Shown here: piece after piece, positions 47,572-57,614 of the stretch
Position numbering within the stretch: the first letter of the stretch is position 1
How the letters are laid out: each line of letters starts with the position of its first letter
NCBI GenBank assembly: GCA_016699915.1
Contig: CP064990.1
Span: 682,001-746,000 of the forward strand
Direction: 5' to 3'
DNA length: 64,000 nt
Source of the DNA: Neisseriales bacterium
GTDB taxonomy: Bacteria > Pseudomonadota > Gammaproteobacteria > Burkholderiales > Q3-R57-64
The notes under the pieces: generated by a model
Told to the model about the DNA's origin: nothing
Seen by the model: only the letters and a program-made list of their open reading frames with translations
Databases searched by the model: none
Made by a program: the position numbers and the translations under genes

Positions 47572-48447
47572 ATGACTGCTCAAATATTAGATGGTAAATC
47601 GGTTGCTAAAATATGTAGTAACCGTACGAAAATAGTGGTCGACACGCTTCGCTCAAAAGGGTTTCGTGCGCCAAAATTAGCCGTCATATTAGTTGGTCAT
47701 GATCCAGCTAGCAGCCTATATGTACGCAATAAGCGCATTGCCTGTGAAGCAGTTGGGATTACTTCCGTTATCCACCAATTACCTTACGATACGGATCAGC
47801 GCCTGCTCACGCAACATATCCATCAATTAAATAATGAAGAGGATGTAGATGGCATCTTGATTCAATTGCCTTTACCGCCACATATCTTGACTCAAGCTAT
47901 CATTGAAGAAATCGCTTTCCAGAAAGATGTTGATGGATTACATCCTTACAATATGGGACGATTTGACGCTGGTTTACCTTTACTTCGTCCCTGTACACCA
48001 CAAGGCATCGTGTACATGATGAACCATTACGGTTTATTGATCAAAGGCAAAAAATCTGTAGTGGTCGGTCGATCGCGTATCGTCGGTCGCCCAATGGCGC
48101 TTGAATTACTCGCTTGCCAATCGACTGTCGTTATCTGTCATAGCCATACTCAGCATTTACCGGAAGAAATTGCCGATGCTGACCTTGTTGTAGCTTGCTT
48201 AGGAAAACCACGCTACATTTCAGGAGAATGGATTAAGAAAGGCGCAATTGTCATTGATGTTGGTATCCATCGTTTACCCGATCACACGATTTGTGGTGAT
48301 GTAGATTGGTCAACCGCAAAGCAACGCGCATCATGGATTACACCAGTCCCTGGTGGTGTTGGTCCGATGACTATTGCAATGCTGCTTGTTAATACCGTTA
48401 TGGCCATGCAAAAACGACTACATATTACCGAGCCACCTACCTTGTAA
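47572..48447 (+). CDS. folD: Methylenetetrahydrofolate dehydrogenase / cyclohydrolase FolD
   Basis: 291-residue bifunctional one-carbon enzyme: methylene-THF to methenyl-THF (NADP-dependent) to 10-formyl-THF. The catalytic segment VGHDPASSLYVRNKRIACEA has the conserved Tyr and Lys. DGILIQLPLP is the second active-site motif. The Rossmann motif is VVVGRSRIVGRPMALELL, and the C-terminal VPGGVGPMTIAMLL is typical. It supplies formyl groups for purines and fMet, and shares the folate pool with ThyA/FolA. Confidence 0.96.
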   Translation: MTAQILDGKSVAKICSNRTKIVVDTLRSKGFRAPKLAVILVGHDPASSLYVRNKRIACEAVGITSVIHQLPYDTDQRLLTQHIHQLNNEEDVDGILIQLPLPPHILTQAIIEEIAFQKDVDGLHPYNMGRFDAGLPLLRPCTPQGIVYMMNHYGLLIKGKKSVVVGRSRIVGRPMALELLACQSTVVICHSHTQHLPEEIADADLVVACLGKPRYISGEWIKKGAIVIDVGIHRLPDHTICGDVDWSTAKQRASWITPVPGGVGPMTIAMLLVNTVMAMQKRLHITEPPTL

Positions 48448-48463
48448 TCATCTTTACTAAGAT

Positions 48464-49723
48464 ATGAGATCCATCATGAATGCAACCCATCCCGCTCCTA
48501 TTATTGAGTCCTTATTAGATACCGACTTATATAAATTCACCATGCTGCAAGTTATCTTGCACCAATTTCCTCAAGCACACGGCGAATATGCGTTTCAATG
48601 TCGCAATGCGCCACTTTACCCATTATCTGAACTTTATGATGCTTTAGATGCACAGTTGGATGCATTGTGCCAATTACGGTTTAACCAAGAAGAACTCAAT
48701 TTCTTGCGTACGTTACGCTTCATTAAACCCGATTTTGTCGATTACTTAGAGCTTTTCCATCTACAGCGTCGATTTGTACAGCTAACAATCGAACCACCAT
48801 ACAATTTAGTCATCCGTATTAAAGGTCCGCTGGTACAGTCCATGTTTTTTGAAATTTTTATTCTCTCTATAGTCAACGAATTATATTACCAGCGCTTTGA
48901 TGATTCATCCGTGCGACAAGAAGGTCAAAAACGGCTGGAGAAAAAAATTAATAAGATGCGCCAAATTGCTCCGCTATCCAGACAAAATAAGTTCAATCCT
49001 TTTTTGGTTTTTGATTTTGGGACACGTCGTCGATTTAGCCGTACTTGGCATCGACATGTTGTTACAACACTTCACCAAGCTCTACCAGAAATATTCCGAG
49101 GCACAAGCGATGTATATTTAGCATGGAAGCTAGGCATTACGCCAATTGGCACGATGGCACATGAATTCATGCAAGCCTTCCAAGCATTGGATGACGTGCG
49201 TCTGCGCAACTTTCAAAAAGCCGCTCTGGAAACTTGGGTTCAAGAATACCGAGGCGACTTGGGTATTGCCTTGAGTGACGTAGTAGGGGTCGATGCTTTT
49301 TTACGCGATTTTGATCTTTACTTTGCAAAACTATTTGATGGATTACGTCATGACAGCGGGGATCCCATAAAGTGGGGAGAAAAAATCGTCCAGCACTATC
49401 AATCGCTTCGTATTGATCCGACAACGAAAATGCTCACCTTTAGCGATGGATTAGACATTGATAAAGCCATTATGCTTTACCAGCATTTTGGCAAAAAAAT
49501 CCGTACGAGCTTTGGTATTGGTACCAACCTGACCAATGATATGGGCATTGAGCCACTACAGATCGTGTTAAAATTAGTGCGCTGTAATGGTCAGTCTGTA
49601 GCAAAATTGACCGACAGTCCAGGCAAAACAATGTGCGATGATGATACGTTTGTCGCCTATTTAAGACAAACTTTTGACATTCCAACACCCATTTTTGATA
49701 GCAAGAAAAAGCAATGTTGTTGA
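48464..49723 (+). CDS. pncB: Nicotinate phosphoribosyltransferase
   Basis: Salvages nicotinate into NaMN with PRPP, with ATP hydrolysis stimulating the reaction. About 415-419 residues; ATG 48476 ([20 protein letters not shown]) may be the real start rather than 48464. [16 protein letters not shown] is the family opening. The phosphorylated His lies in [33 protein letters not shown] and [11 protein letters not shown] follow. It lies 16 bp after folD, so probably in one operon. Indicates uptake of nicotinate from the surroundings or host. Confidence 0.95.
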   Translation: MRSIMNATHPAPIIESLLDTDLYKFTMLQVILHQFPQAHGEYAFQCRNAPLYPLSELYDALDAQLDALCQLRFNQEELNFLRTLRFIKPDFVDYLELFHLQRRFVQLTIEPPYNLVIRIKGPLVQSMFFEIFILSIVNELYYQRFDDSSVRQEGQKRLEKKINKMRQIAPLSRQNKFNPFLVFDFGTRRRFSRTWHRHVVTTLHQALPEIFRGTSDVYLAWKLGITPIGTMAHEFMQAFQALDDVRLRNFQKAALETWVQEYRGDLGIALSDVVGVDAFLRDFDLYFAKLFDGLRHDSGDPIKWGEKIVQHYQSLRIDPTTKMLTFSDGLDIDKAIMLYQHFGKKIRTSFGIGTNLTNDMGIEPLQIVLKLVRCNGQSVAKLTDSPGKTMCDDDTFVAYLRQTFDIPTPIFDSKKKQCC

Positions 49724-49804
49724 TTAAGGTTATGTTTGTAGTCATCATGTAGCATGGTTGGTATTTTGTGCTGCAGCTAATGAATAAAATGATATGGTAG
49801 AAAG

Positions 49805-50350
49805 ATGATGATAAAATCTAAAACGATCACCTTATTACTTGCATGGCTATTATTGGCTAATCCCGTATTAGCCGATGTCTGCCAATCTGTGGCTGTTGCT
49901 ATTACCGACGGCGACACTATCAAGGCATATTGCCAAGGCAAAAAAGTCTCTATTCGGCTTGCAGCGATTGATGCCCCGGAAAAGAAACAAGCGTATGGTA
50001 AAGCAGCTAAAGATTATTTAGCTGCTTTAGTGCAAGATAAACCATTGACAATTGATATTGTTGACGAAGATCATTACGGTCGTCTAGTTGGTAATATCTT
50101 CATTGATAAAGTCTATATCAATCTACAAATGGTGCAATCGGGTTATGCTTGGGTATACACCGATTACCAAGATGCCGTTGCTAAAGGATGGCTCGAAAAC
50201 CTATTATCAGCGCAAATCGACGCTAAAAAGCATAAAAGAAGGCTTTGGCAAGATGAAAAACCAAAAGCGCCTTGGCATTATAGGAAGCATGCTAAAAAAC
50301 CGGGGCGTCTTGGTACGCTATGGAATAAATTGATGAAGCTATTCAATTAA
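49805..50350 (+). CDS. Secreted thermonuclease-like nuclease (SNase family)
   Basis: 181-residue exported nuclease. Signal peptide 1-23 (TITLLLAWLLLANPVLADVC). The SNase OB-fold carries the catalytic set: DGDTIKAYCQGK (Ca2+ Asp), IRLAAIDAPE (Arg and Asp) and DHYGRLVGNIFI (Glu replaced by Asp-His context, with the second Arg conserved). The lysine-rich C-terminus may contact nucleic acid. Related proteins cut DNA and RNA in the periplasm or outside the cell, for nutrient salvage or host interaction. Confidence 0.88.
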   Translation: MMIKSKTITLLLAWLLLANPVLADVCQSVAVAITDGDTIKAYCQGKKVSIRLAAIDAPEKKQAYGKAAKDYLAALVQDKPLTIDIVDEDHYGRLVGNIFIDKVYINLQMVQSGYAWVYTDYQDAVAKGWLENLLSAQIDAKKHKRRLWQDEKPKAPWHYRKHAKKPGRLGTLWNKLMKLFN

Positions 50351-50430
50351 GACAAATAGATCCTACCATGTCTTACAAAACATCAAAGCAATGGGTAGTT
50401 CTAAGTATAGGCTTTGCCTAAATTATGCTA

Positions 50431-50823
50431 TTAGCGTTTAGAGAACTGTTTAGCGCGGCGTGCTTTGTGTAGTCCCACTTTTTTACGTTCGACTTCTCGA
50501 CCGTCACGTGTGACAAAACCCGCTTTGGAAAGCACGGGTTTAAGTTCTGGAGCGCAATCAATCAATGCACGGGTAACACCATGCCGTATAGCACCAGCCT
50601 GCCCCATTTCACCGCTACCTTGTACAGATACTTTAATGTCAAAAGTATGTAGTTGATCTGTTAGTACGAGCGGTTGGTGAATAATCATCCGCCCCGTCTC
50701 TCTTGAGAAATAAGCCTCAATCGGCTGCCCATTCACGACAATGTTTCCTGTACCTTTTTGCAGAAAAACTCTTGCCACCGCACTTTTACGACGACCTGTA
50801 CCGTAATAATACTTACCATTCAT
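50431..50823 (-). CDS. rpsI: 30S ribosomal protein uS9
   Basis: 130 residues from ATG 50823, like E. coli S9; the longer frame to 50874 overlaps rplM and is rejected. Starts [20 protein letters not shown] and ends RRAKQFSKR, whose terminal KR tail reaches the P-site tRNA. It lies 17 bp downstream of rplM in the conserved rplM-rpsI operon. Confidence 0.97.
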   Translation of the reverse strand: MNGKYYYGTGRRKSAVARVFLQKGTGNIVVNGQPIEAYFSRETGRMIIHQPLVLTDQLHTFDIKVSVQGSGEMGQAGAIRHGVTRALIDCAPELKPVLSKAGFVTRDGREVERKKVGLHKARRAKQFSKR

Positions 50824-50840
50824 ATTCAAGTACCCTGTTT

Positions 50841-51269
50841 TCAAATATCTAACACACGAGGCTCTTGCGCACAATGCGGGTGCTCACTCCCTGCATAAAC
50901 TTTGAGTTTTTTTAGCATTGCATAGCCCAAAGGACCCTTGGGTAACATGCCTTTGACTGCTTTCACTAGCACTCTTTCTGGAAACTTTTCTTGCATTTGC
51001 AAAAAGGTACTCTCATGAATCCCGCCTGGATAACCTGAGTGGCTGTAATATTTCTTATCTGATACCTTGTTACCCGTGACCTGAAGTTTACTGGCATTAA
51101 TAACCACAATAAAATCACCCATATCAACATGGGGAGTATATTCTGGCTTATGCTTGCCACGTAAGCGTAGCGCAATAGCTGACGCAACTCGACCCAATAT
51201 GCGATTTTCTGCGTTGACAAGTAGCCACTCGCGTTTAACGTCTTGCGGTTTTGCTGAAAAAGTCTTCAT
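50841..51269 (-). CDS. rplM: 50S ribosomal protein uL13
   Basis: 142 residues from ATG 51269 ([20 protein letters not shown]), equal to E. coli L13; an ATG one codon upstream is also possible. Contains [28 protein letters not shown] and [11 protein letters not shown]. First gene of the rplM-rpsI operon. L13 is an early assembly protein and binds 23S rRNA. Confidence 0.97.
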   Translation of the reverse strand: MKTFSAKPQDVKREWLLVNAENRILGRVASAIALRLRGKHKPEYTPHVDMGDFIVVINASKLQVTGNKVSDKKYYSHSGYPGGIHESTFLQMQEKFPERVLVKAVKGMLPKGPLGYAMLKKLKVYAGSEHPHCAQEPRVLDI

Positions 51270-51358
51270 CAATCACTGTAACCTACTTAATAGACCCGAG
51301 GTGTGGAGTGTATTGCAACAACCCTTGCTTTGTCAAATAGTGCCGTGCTTTAATAGCC

Positions 51359-53599
51359 CTAAACTCTTCTTACTGTGGCAATATCTGGAATCTGCAACAA
51401 TAGATTGATTGTATGCGGCAGATCCTGTACATGATGTACTTCCACCGTAAAAATAAATTTTTTACGAGCATTTTTGGCCACCGTGTTCAAAGCAACCACA
51501 TTAAGTTTAGCGAGCGCGAAGGCATGGGAAATATCCTGTAGCAATCCTGTTCGATCTATAGCTACAATTTCAATATTGATCAAAAACATACTATGTGCTG
51601 AACGATCTGACCACGTTGCTTTCAGTAGGCGGTCTTTATTTTGTAAGGCAAGTCGCCCACCCAGCACACAGTCTTGCCGATGTATCGAAATACCTCGTTG
51701 CTTGGTAACCCATCCTACAATGGTATCAGGTGGCGCAGGTCGACAACACTTAGCTAATACAGTACTTAAATTCTCAACACCTTCTATCAAAATACCATGC
51801 CCTTTTGAATGTTGCTGACTAATTTTGGCTGGGACAAGCTGCGTTTTTGTATCAGCTACCGTGGGTAGCTGATCTGATAGGTGCTGCACAATAGTTTGTA
51901 TTGAAAAATTATCTTGTCCTAATGCAAGATGAAGGTTGTCAAGTTTGGCAAAACCTAATTTTTCAGCAAGTAATTGCTGATTAATCGTAGCGCTACCCTG
52001 TCTTGACAGACATTTATCTAACAGTTGCTTCCCACGTAAACGTTCATTTTCCATATTTTGTTCGCGAATATATTGACGGATCTTAGCAATTGCCTTGTTG
52101 CTTTTCACCCATCCTGCATGCAACCAATTAACCGATGGTTTGCCCGTTTTTTTGGTTAAGATTTCAACACACTGTCCATTTTTTAGTGCTGTAGAAAGCG
52201 GGGCGATATGCCCATCAATTTTTGCACCTCGGCAACAATGACCAACATCCGTATGGAGAGCATAGGCAAAATCAATAGGTGTTGAGCCATTTGGTAACGC
52301 AATCACATGGCCAGCTGGAGTCATCACATAAACTACATCATGAAATAGCTTTGTTTGAAAATCTGAAGTCGTATGACTGGCTGCTTGACCAAATAATTCC
52401 TCCTGCCAGCCTAATAATTGGCGCAACCAAGCAATCTTTTTGTCATAAGCAATTTCTCTTGTGCCGCCTTCCTTATACCGCCAATGCGACGCCACACCTA
52501 ACTCAGCATAAGTATGCATGGCAAAAGTGCGGATTTGCACTTCAACAGATTTATTATCCGGACCTATCACTGCTGTGTGTAAACTCTGGTAACCATTCGG
52601 CTTAGGATGCGTAATGTAGTCATTAAATTCACTAGCAATAGGCTGCCATAGATCCTGCACAAGACCAAGCGCCGTATAACAATCTTCGATCGTATGAACA
52701 AGCAAGCGCACAGCAAATAGATCATATAAATTGGCAAAATCCAGTTGTTTTTGGTGCATTTTCCGCCAAATTGAAAAAACATGTTTTGGTCGCCCTGTGA
52801 TATCCGAAGCTATACCAGCTGAAGCGAGATGCTGAGTTAGCTGTTGCGCTATTTTGTTGATATACTGCTGCCTCTCTTTCAGATGGGCGTGAAGCAAATC
52901 AACAATATCCTGATACGCCTCGGGTTCCAGATAGCGAAAACTATAGTCCTCCAAAAACCATTTGACCTGCCAAATACCAAGTCGATTGGCTAGTGGCGAA
53001 AAAATCCATTGCGTCTCTTGTGCAATACGATATTGCAGTACTGGCGACTGACAATACTGTAAAGCGTACATCGTTTGTGTACGCCAAGCCAATTTAATCA
53101 ATACCACACGGATATCATTCGCCATCGCCAACAGCATTTTGCGAAATACTTCGGCTTGATTGGTTGCCAAACGCCTTGTTTTAGGTAAGTCATTAGGCAT
53201 AAAAGTCATCAATTTTTGTAATTGATGAACATCATTGACTAAAATAGCGCAAGCCTCACCAAAATGCGTAGTAATCCATGGCCGCCAATCGGCTTTGAAC
53301 AAGGGCATTTTAAAGAGTAAAGCTGCAATAATGGCCTCATTGAATAAATGCAATTCAGCTACTAAAGCAGCTGTGGCAACTGCATGCTGAAAAATGGGTA
53401 AACCCATATCAGGTAAAACCGCATCGCCATAACAAGTTTGCGCCACTTGAAAAGCATGCGTTAATCGACATTTTTCTTCAGCGTTTTGCTGTGCACATAA
53501 AGAACGTAACCATGCCAACGGATCGCGGGCTTGATCGAGAATCTCAGTCACATTGTAAGTAGGATGAATCATGGCATATCCGTTACCGTTGGATGACAC
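51359..53599 (-). CDS. relA: (p)ppGpp synthetase, RelA type
   Basis: 746-residue stringent-response enzyme that pyrophosphorylates GTP/GDP on stalled ribosomes. The synthetase domain is intact: FANLYDLFAVRLLV, EFNDYITHPKPNGYQSLHTA, VEVQIRTFAMHTYAELG. A TGS domain (VYVMTPAGHVIALPNGSTPI), a Cys-rich CC/ZFD region (KCCRPAPPDTIVGW) and a C-terminal ACT domain (FLINIEIVAIDRTGLLQDIS) follow. The N-terminal hydrolase is dead: ALLFKMPLF replaces the catalytic HD motif (ALLHD). EFNDYI is close to the EFDDYI of RelA, supporting RelA over SpoT. The start may be ATG 53572 instead of GTG 53599. Confidence 0.92.
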   Translation of the reverse strand: MSSNGNGYAMIHPTYNVTEILDQARDPLAWLRSLCAQQNAEEKCRLTHAFQVAQTCYGDAVLPDMGLPIFQHAVATAALVAELHLFNEAIIAALLFKMPLFKADWRPWITTHFGEACAILVNDVHQLQKLMTFMPNDLPKTRRLATNQAEVFRKMLLAMANDIRVVLIKLAWRTQTMYALQYCQSPVLQYRIAQETQWIFSPLANRLGIWQVKWFLEDYSFRYLEPEAYQDIVDLLHAHLKERQQYINKIAQQLTQHLASAGIASDITGRPKHVFSIWRKMHQKQLDFANLYDLFAVRLLVHTIEDCYTALGLVQDLWQPIASEFNDYITHPKPNGYQSLHTAVIGPDNKSVEVQIRTFAMHTYAELGVASHWRYKEGGTREIAYDKKIAWLRQLLGWQEELFGQAASHTTSDFQTKLFHDVVYVMTPAGHVIALPNGSTPIDFAYALHTDVGHCCRGAKIDGHIAPLSTALKNGQCVEILTKKTGKPSVNWLHAGWVKSNKAIAKIRQYIREQNMENERLRGKQLLDKCLSRQGSATINQQLLAEKLGFAKLDNLHLALGQDNFSIQTIVQHLSDQLPTVADTKTQLVPAKISQQHSKGHGILIEGVENLSTVLAKCCRPAPPDTIVGWVTKQRGISIHRQDCVLGGRLALQNKDRLLKATWSDRSAHSMFLINIEIVAIDRTGLLQDISHAFALAKLNVVALNTVAKNARKKFIFTVEVHHVQDLPHTINLLLQIPDIATVRRV

Positions 53600-53734
53600 A
53601 CTTCCACCATCACATCTATTTTTTTAACTAACCATTAAGCCTTTTATAGGCGAATATGAAGATTGTTTTAGCTTGGCGGCATGGGATATAATAAACTGGT
53701 TTACGGTATGGATAATTAATTCTGCGCACAATCT

Positions 53735-54643
53735 ATGCAGCCCGCTATTTCGTTTTGCCATGTTCATAAATCTTTTGGTGCACTCAAGGCAGTTGATGAT
53801 ATTCACTTTGACATCATGCCTGGGGAATTTTTTGCGCTACTTGGGCCTAATGGCGCCGGTAAAACAACGCTCATCTCAATTTTAGCAGGACTTGTTCGCC
53901 AAGACATAGGGCAAACATCGATTTTGGGCTATGACACGCTTTTACAATCAACTCAAGCCAAGCGACATATTGGGGTTGTACCACAAGAATTAACTTTTGA
54001 TCCATTTTTTACGATTAAAGAAGCGCTTTATTTTCAGTCAGGTTACTTTGGGTTGAACCATAATCAGTCTTGGATTGATGAAGTCATCACAAGGCTTGCA
54101 CTGACCGACAAAGTAGATGTACGTATCCGTAAGTTATCGGGCGGATTCAAAAAGCGATTGATGATTGCGCAGGCATTGGTACACCGCCCAAACGTCATTG
54201 TGCTTGATGAACCAACAGCAGGTGTTGATATTGAGCTACGGCAAAGTTTATGGGTATTTATTCGAGAACTCAATCAAATGGGGCACACCATTTTATTAAC
54301 AACACACTACTTGGAAGAAGCAGAAGCATTGTGTAATCGTGTAGCTATATTGAAGCAAGGTAAATTGATCCTACTAGAAAACAAAGAAAAGCTTCTTCAA
54401 CGCACCAAAGAACGCATTGTAACGATGCGCTTATCTCGTGCTTTGCCTACAACATTTCCAGCAAAATGGATTTATGAAGAACAAACTGACAATTATGTAT
54501 TCCATTTAGATACACTCAATACACTAGCGGATATTATGGTTGCTATTCGGCAATCTGATATCGCTATCAGAGAAATTCATATTGCTGACATGAAACTAGA
54601 AGACGCATTCGTTACCATCATGCATCAGGATGATAAAAAGTGA
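53735..54643 (+). CDS. ABC-2 type transporter ATP-binding protein
   Basis: 302-residue ATPase of the CcmA/DrrA-like group. Walker A GPNGAGKTTLISIL, signature KLSGGFKKRLMIAQAL, Walker B VIVLDEPTAGVD and switch His LLTTHYLEEAEAL. The ~80-residue C-terminal part is typical of ABC-2 exporters. It overlaps the permease gene by 4 bp (ATGA-type coupling). In many betaproteobacteria this pair sits just before bolA-murA, so it is probably an envelope-related exporter; substrate unknown. Confidence 0.93.
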   Translation: MQPAISFCHVHKSFGALKAVDDIHFDIMPGEFFALLGPNGAGKTTLISILAGLVRQDIGQTSILGYDTLLQSTQAKRHIGVVPQELTFDPFFTIKEALYFQSGYFGLNHNQSWIDEVITRLALTDKVDVRIRKLSGGFKKRLMIAQALVHRPNVIVLDEPTAGVDIELRQSLWVFIRELNQMGHTILLTTHYLEEAEALCNRVAILKQGKLILLENKEKLLQRTKERIVTMRLSRALPTTFPAKWIYEEQTDNYVFHLDTLNTLADIMVAIRQSDIAIREIHIADMKLEDAFVTIMHQDDKK

Positions 54644-55395
54644 TTGGTTTTATTACCTTATTACACAAAGAGATCCTCCGGTTTTGGAAAGTCATGTTCC
54701 AAACCTTGTTTGCGCCGATTTTAAGTGCGCTCCTATTTCAACTCGTGTTTTTTCACACATTATCTGATCGCGTCGTATCAGGATTTAATATTCCCTATGG
54801 CACTTTTTTAATACCCGGCCTTGCAATGATGTCGGCTATACAAAACGCTTATGCTAATTCTGCCTCGAGCCTCATTCAGGCTAGACTAAACGGCAGTATT
54901 GTATTCATACTACTTGCTCCTTTTTCAGCGTTGGAATTCTTTCTAGCTTACTTATTGTCATCAGCTATACGAGGTATTTTAGTCGGGTTAGGCGTCATTG
55001 CAGCCATCTCTTGGTTTGGTCTTTCTTGGCCATCCCATCCAATATTCGCACTATCCTTTTGTTTGTTAGGCTGTATTTTGCTCGGCGCACTGGGTATTTT
55101 GACGGGTATTCTTTCTAAGTCTTTTGACCAGTTATCAGCCTTTCAAAATTTTTTCATCATGCCACTTACCTTTTTATCAGGTACATTTTACTCCCTACAG
55201 AGCTTGCCAACTTTTTGGCAGATGATTACCTACGCTAATCCGCTTTTTTATACGATTGATGGATTTCGTTATGGTTTTTTCGGATATGCTGATGTATCTC
55301 CTTGGATATCTCTTGGCGTTGTATCACTTAGTACAATTTTATCTTGTTTCATTTGTCTTTACGTTATTCACAAAGGTTACCGTTTGAAATCCTAA
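54640..55395 (+). CDS. ABC-2 type transporter permease
   Basis: 251-residue membrane protein with six TM helices. The amphipathic start TLLHKEILRFWKVMFQTLFA, PILSALLFQLVFFHTLSDR, and NPLFYTIDGFRYGFFGYAD near the C-terminus are typical of the YadH-like ABC-2 permease family. The frame begins with GTG 54640 inside the ATPase gene's stop. Works as a dimer with the upstream ATPase. Confidence 0.92.
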   Translation: MIGFITLLHKEILRFWKVMFQTLFAPILSALLFQLVFFHTLSDRVVSGFNIPYGTFLIPGLAMMSAIQNAYANSASSLIQARLNGSIVFILLAPFSALEFFLAYLLSSAIRGILVGLGVIAAISWFGLSWPSHPIFALSFCLLGCILLGALGILTGILSKSFDQLSAFQNFFIMPLTFLSGTFYSLQSLPTFWQMITYANPLFYTIDGFRYGFFGYADVSPWISLGVVSLSTILSCFICLYVIHKGYRLKS

Positions 55396-55463
55396 ATCAC
55401 ACCCTGTGGTTATCACATTTTTAAAATAAACTGCTTGGTTTTCTTGGTCTAAAGTATATCGAT

Positions 55464-56714
55464 ATGGAAAAACTGCACATACAAGCCAATGGCCCTTTAC
55501 GGGGCGAAATCAAAGTATCAGGCGCTAAAAATGCCGCTTTACCTATTTTTTGTGCAAGTTTGCTAACCAAGGAACCAGTGCAATTAGCCAACATGCCACA
55601 CCTTAAGGACATTATCACCTTGCGGCATTTATTAGAAAATATGGGCGCTCAAGTTGATGTATCACAAGACACGATATCAGTTGCCAACCATGCTATCCAT
55701 CTCTATGTAGCACCCTATGAACTCGTAAAAACTATGCGTGCGGCTATTTTAGTACTCGGCCCTTTATTAGCCCGTTTTGGCGAAGCATCTATCAGCCTAC
55801 CTGGTGGATGCGCAATCGGCAGTCGACCTGTTGATCAGCATATCAAGGGTTTAACTGCTATGGGAGCCAATATTACCGTTGAACATGGTTACATTCGTGC
55901 TACCACATCAGGATTAAAAGGTACACGCATTTTGATGGATATGGTCACTGTCACTGGCACAGAAAACCTCTTGATGGCCGCTACCCTCGCAGAGGGAGAA
56001 ACCATTTTAGAAAATGCTGCCCTAGAACCAGAAATAACAGATTTAGCGCTCTTTCTAAATAGTATGGGTGCCTGTATCTCAGGTATTGGCACTCCTACCT
56101 TGGTTATTCAGGGTGTCAAAAAACTACATGGTACAAGTTATCGCATCATGCCTGACCGTATTGAAGCAGGAACTTTCCTCGTTGCAGCAGCTATCACTCA
56201 AGGTAATATCACGTTAAAAAATATCAATCCACTTCACCTAGAGTCTGTGCTAGCAAGCTTGCGCCAAGCAGGTTCCCATATCACCATTCAAGACGATACG
56301 ATTCAACTTGTGATGAGAGATCGACCAAAACCTGTCAATATCTGCACAGCGCCCTATCCTGCTTTTCCAACCGATATGCAGGCGCAATTTATGGCATTAA
56401 ATACTATTTCTGCAGGTGAGGCAGTAGTCACTGAAACAATTTTTGAAAACCGTTTCATGCATGTTTCCGAGCTAAATCGAATGGGTGCCGAAATCACCAT
56501 CGCTGGGAATCATGCAAAAATAAAGGGTGTTGATACCTTGTCCGGAGCACATGTGATGGCAACCGATCTGCGTGCATCCGCTAGCCTTGTTATCGCTGGA
56601 CTGGTTGCATCAGGCGAAACGATCATAGATCGTATCTATCATCTAGACCGTGGCTATGACAATATAGAACGAAAACTCAATCAAGTTGGCGCTCATATCG
56701 TTCGCATACACTGA
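55464..56714 (+). CDS. murA: UDP-N-acetylglucosamine 1-carboxyvinyltransferase
   Basis: 416-residue first committed enzyme of peptidoglycan synthesis, adding enolpyruvate from PEP to UDP-GlcNAc. [20 protein letters not shown] and [14 protein letters not shown] (Lys22) are conserved. The loop Cys that fosfomycin modifies is C116 ([19 protein letters not shown]), so the enzyme is of the sensitive type. [20 protein letters not shown] and the catalytic Asp/Arg region close the family pattern. The cell still makes peptidoglycan. One base separates its stop from the ubiA ATG. Confidence 0.97.
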   Translation: MEKLHIQANGPLRGEIKVSGAKNAALPIFCASLLTKEPVQLANMPHLKDIITLRHLLENMGAQVDVSQDTISVANHAIHLYVAPYELVKTMRAAILVLGPLLARFGEASISLPGGCAIGSRPVDQHIKGLTAMGANITVEHGYIRATTSGLKGTRILMDMVTVTGTENLLMAATLAEGETILENAALEPEITDLALFLNSMGACISGIGTPTLVIQGVKKLHGTSYRIMPDRIEAGTFLVAAAITQGNITLKNINPLHLESVLASLRQAGSHITIQDDTIQLVMRDRPKPVNICTAPYPAFPTDMQAQFMALNTISAGEAVVTETIFENRFMHVSELNRMGAEITIAGNHAKIKGVDTLSGAHVMATDLRASASLVIAGLVASGETIIDRIYHLDRGYDNIERKLNQVGAHIVRIH

Positions 56715-56715
56715 T

Positions 56716-57567
56716 ATGAAATCCACGACATGCTGGATGTCTTATATTCAACTGATGCGGTTGAATAAGCCAGTTGGTATTTTTTTGTTGCTGTGGCCAA
56801 CCTACTGGGCGTTGTGGCTTGGTGGCAATGGACGTCCAGCTTGGCTTCAAATCATCATTTTTACATTAGGTGTCATCCTGATGCGCTCAGTTGGCTGTGT
56901 CTTAAACGATATCGCTGACCGCAACTTTGACAGCAGGATTCAGCGCACAAAGATGCGCCCTTTGGCAACAGGTCAAATACCACTCAAAGCCGCTTGGGTA
57001 GTTGCTATCATTTTGTTATTTGGCGCTGCTAATTTACTCTGGTTTCTCAATAAGTTGACACAACAATTAGCTTTGCTAGCCGTGCTATTAGCAGCGACTT
57101 ATCCTTATACCAAATGTTTTTTAAGATGGCCACAAATCTATTTAGGCATGACTTTTTCAGTCAATATTCTCATGGCCTTTTGTGCAATATGCGATGCTAT
57201 TCCTGCGACTGGTTGGATTTTATTTATTGCCAACTTTTGCTGGATCGTCGCTTATGATACACAATATGCCATGATGGATTATCAAGATGATCTCAAAGTT
57301 TTTCTTCACAGCACCGCTATTGCTTGGAAAAGCTTTAGCTTACCTGCCATTTGTGCCTTACAAGGGATATTTATCTTATTAATGAGTATATTAGGTTATC
57401 AATATCGCTTGAGCTTACCCTATTGGAGCGCTTTATTAGGCGCTTCGTTGTTATTCGGTTATCAATATTATTTGATCCAGTACCGTCAAGCACCATTTCT
57501 TGCGTTTTTAAATAACCAATCAATCGGTCTATGTATCTTCGCTGGCATATGGTTACATTTCTTTTGA
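56716..57567 (+). CDS. ubiA: 4-hydroxybenzoate octaprenyltransferase
   Basis: 283 residues from ATG 56716; the longer frame from 56686 overlaps murA and is rejected. Inner-membrane enzyme joining 4-hydroxybenzoate and polyprenyl diphosphate for ubiquinone. Both Asp-rich motifs are visible: NDIADRNFDSRIQRTKMRPL and, less standard, DTQYAMMDYQDDLKVFLHST (usual DT-Y-A-M-D-D-D-x-x-G-I-K-S-T). LNKPVGIFLLLWPTYWALWL is the family opening. Indicates ubiquinone-based respiration. Confidence 0.95.
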   Translation: MKSTTCWMSYIQLMRLNKPVGIFLLLWPTYWALWLGGNGRPAWLQIIIFTLGVILMRSVGCVLNDIADRNFDSRIQRTKMRPLATGQIPLKAAWVVAIILLFGAANLLWFLNKLTQQLALLAVLLAATYPYTKCFLRWPQIYLGMTFSVNILMAFCAICDAIPATGWILFIANFCWIVAYDTQYAMMDYQDDLKVFLHSTAIAWKSFSLPAICALQGIFILLMSILGYQYRLSLPYWSALLGASLLFGYQYYLIQYRQAPFLAFLNNQSIGLCIFAGIWLHFF

Positions 57568-57614
57568 GTGTCATGATAATTGTCTCAAACCGCTCAAATT
57601 AGCTAAGGGCTTTA

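Noticed and set aside
51359..53599. Calling the stringent-response gene spoT
   Set aside because: The hydrolase HD motif is lost and the synthetase motif is EFNDYI, close to RelA's EFDDYI.
53624..53885. Short frames on both strands at the relA / ABC-ATPase junction
   Set aside because: They overlap the intact ABC ATPase gene in other frames and have no motif.
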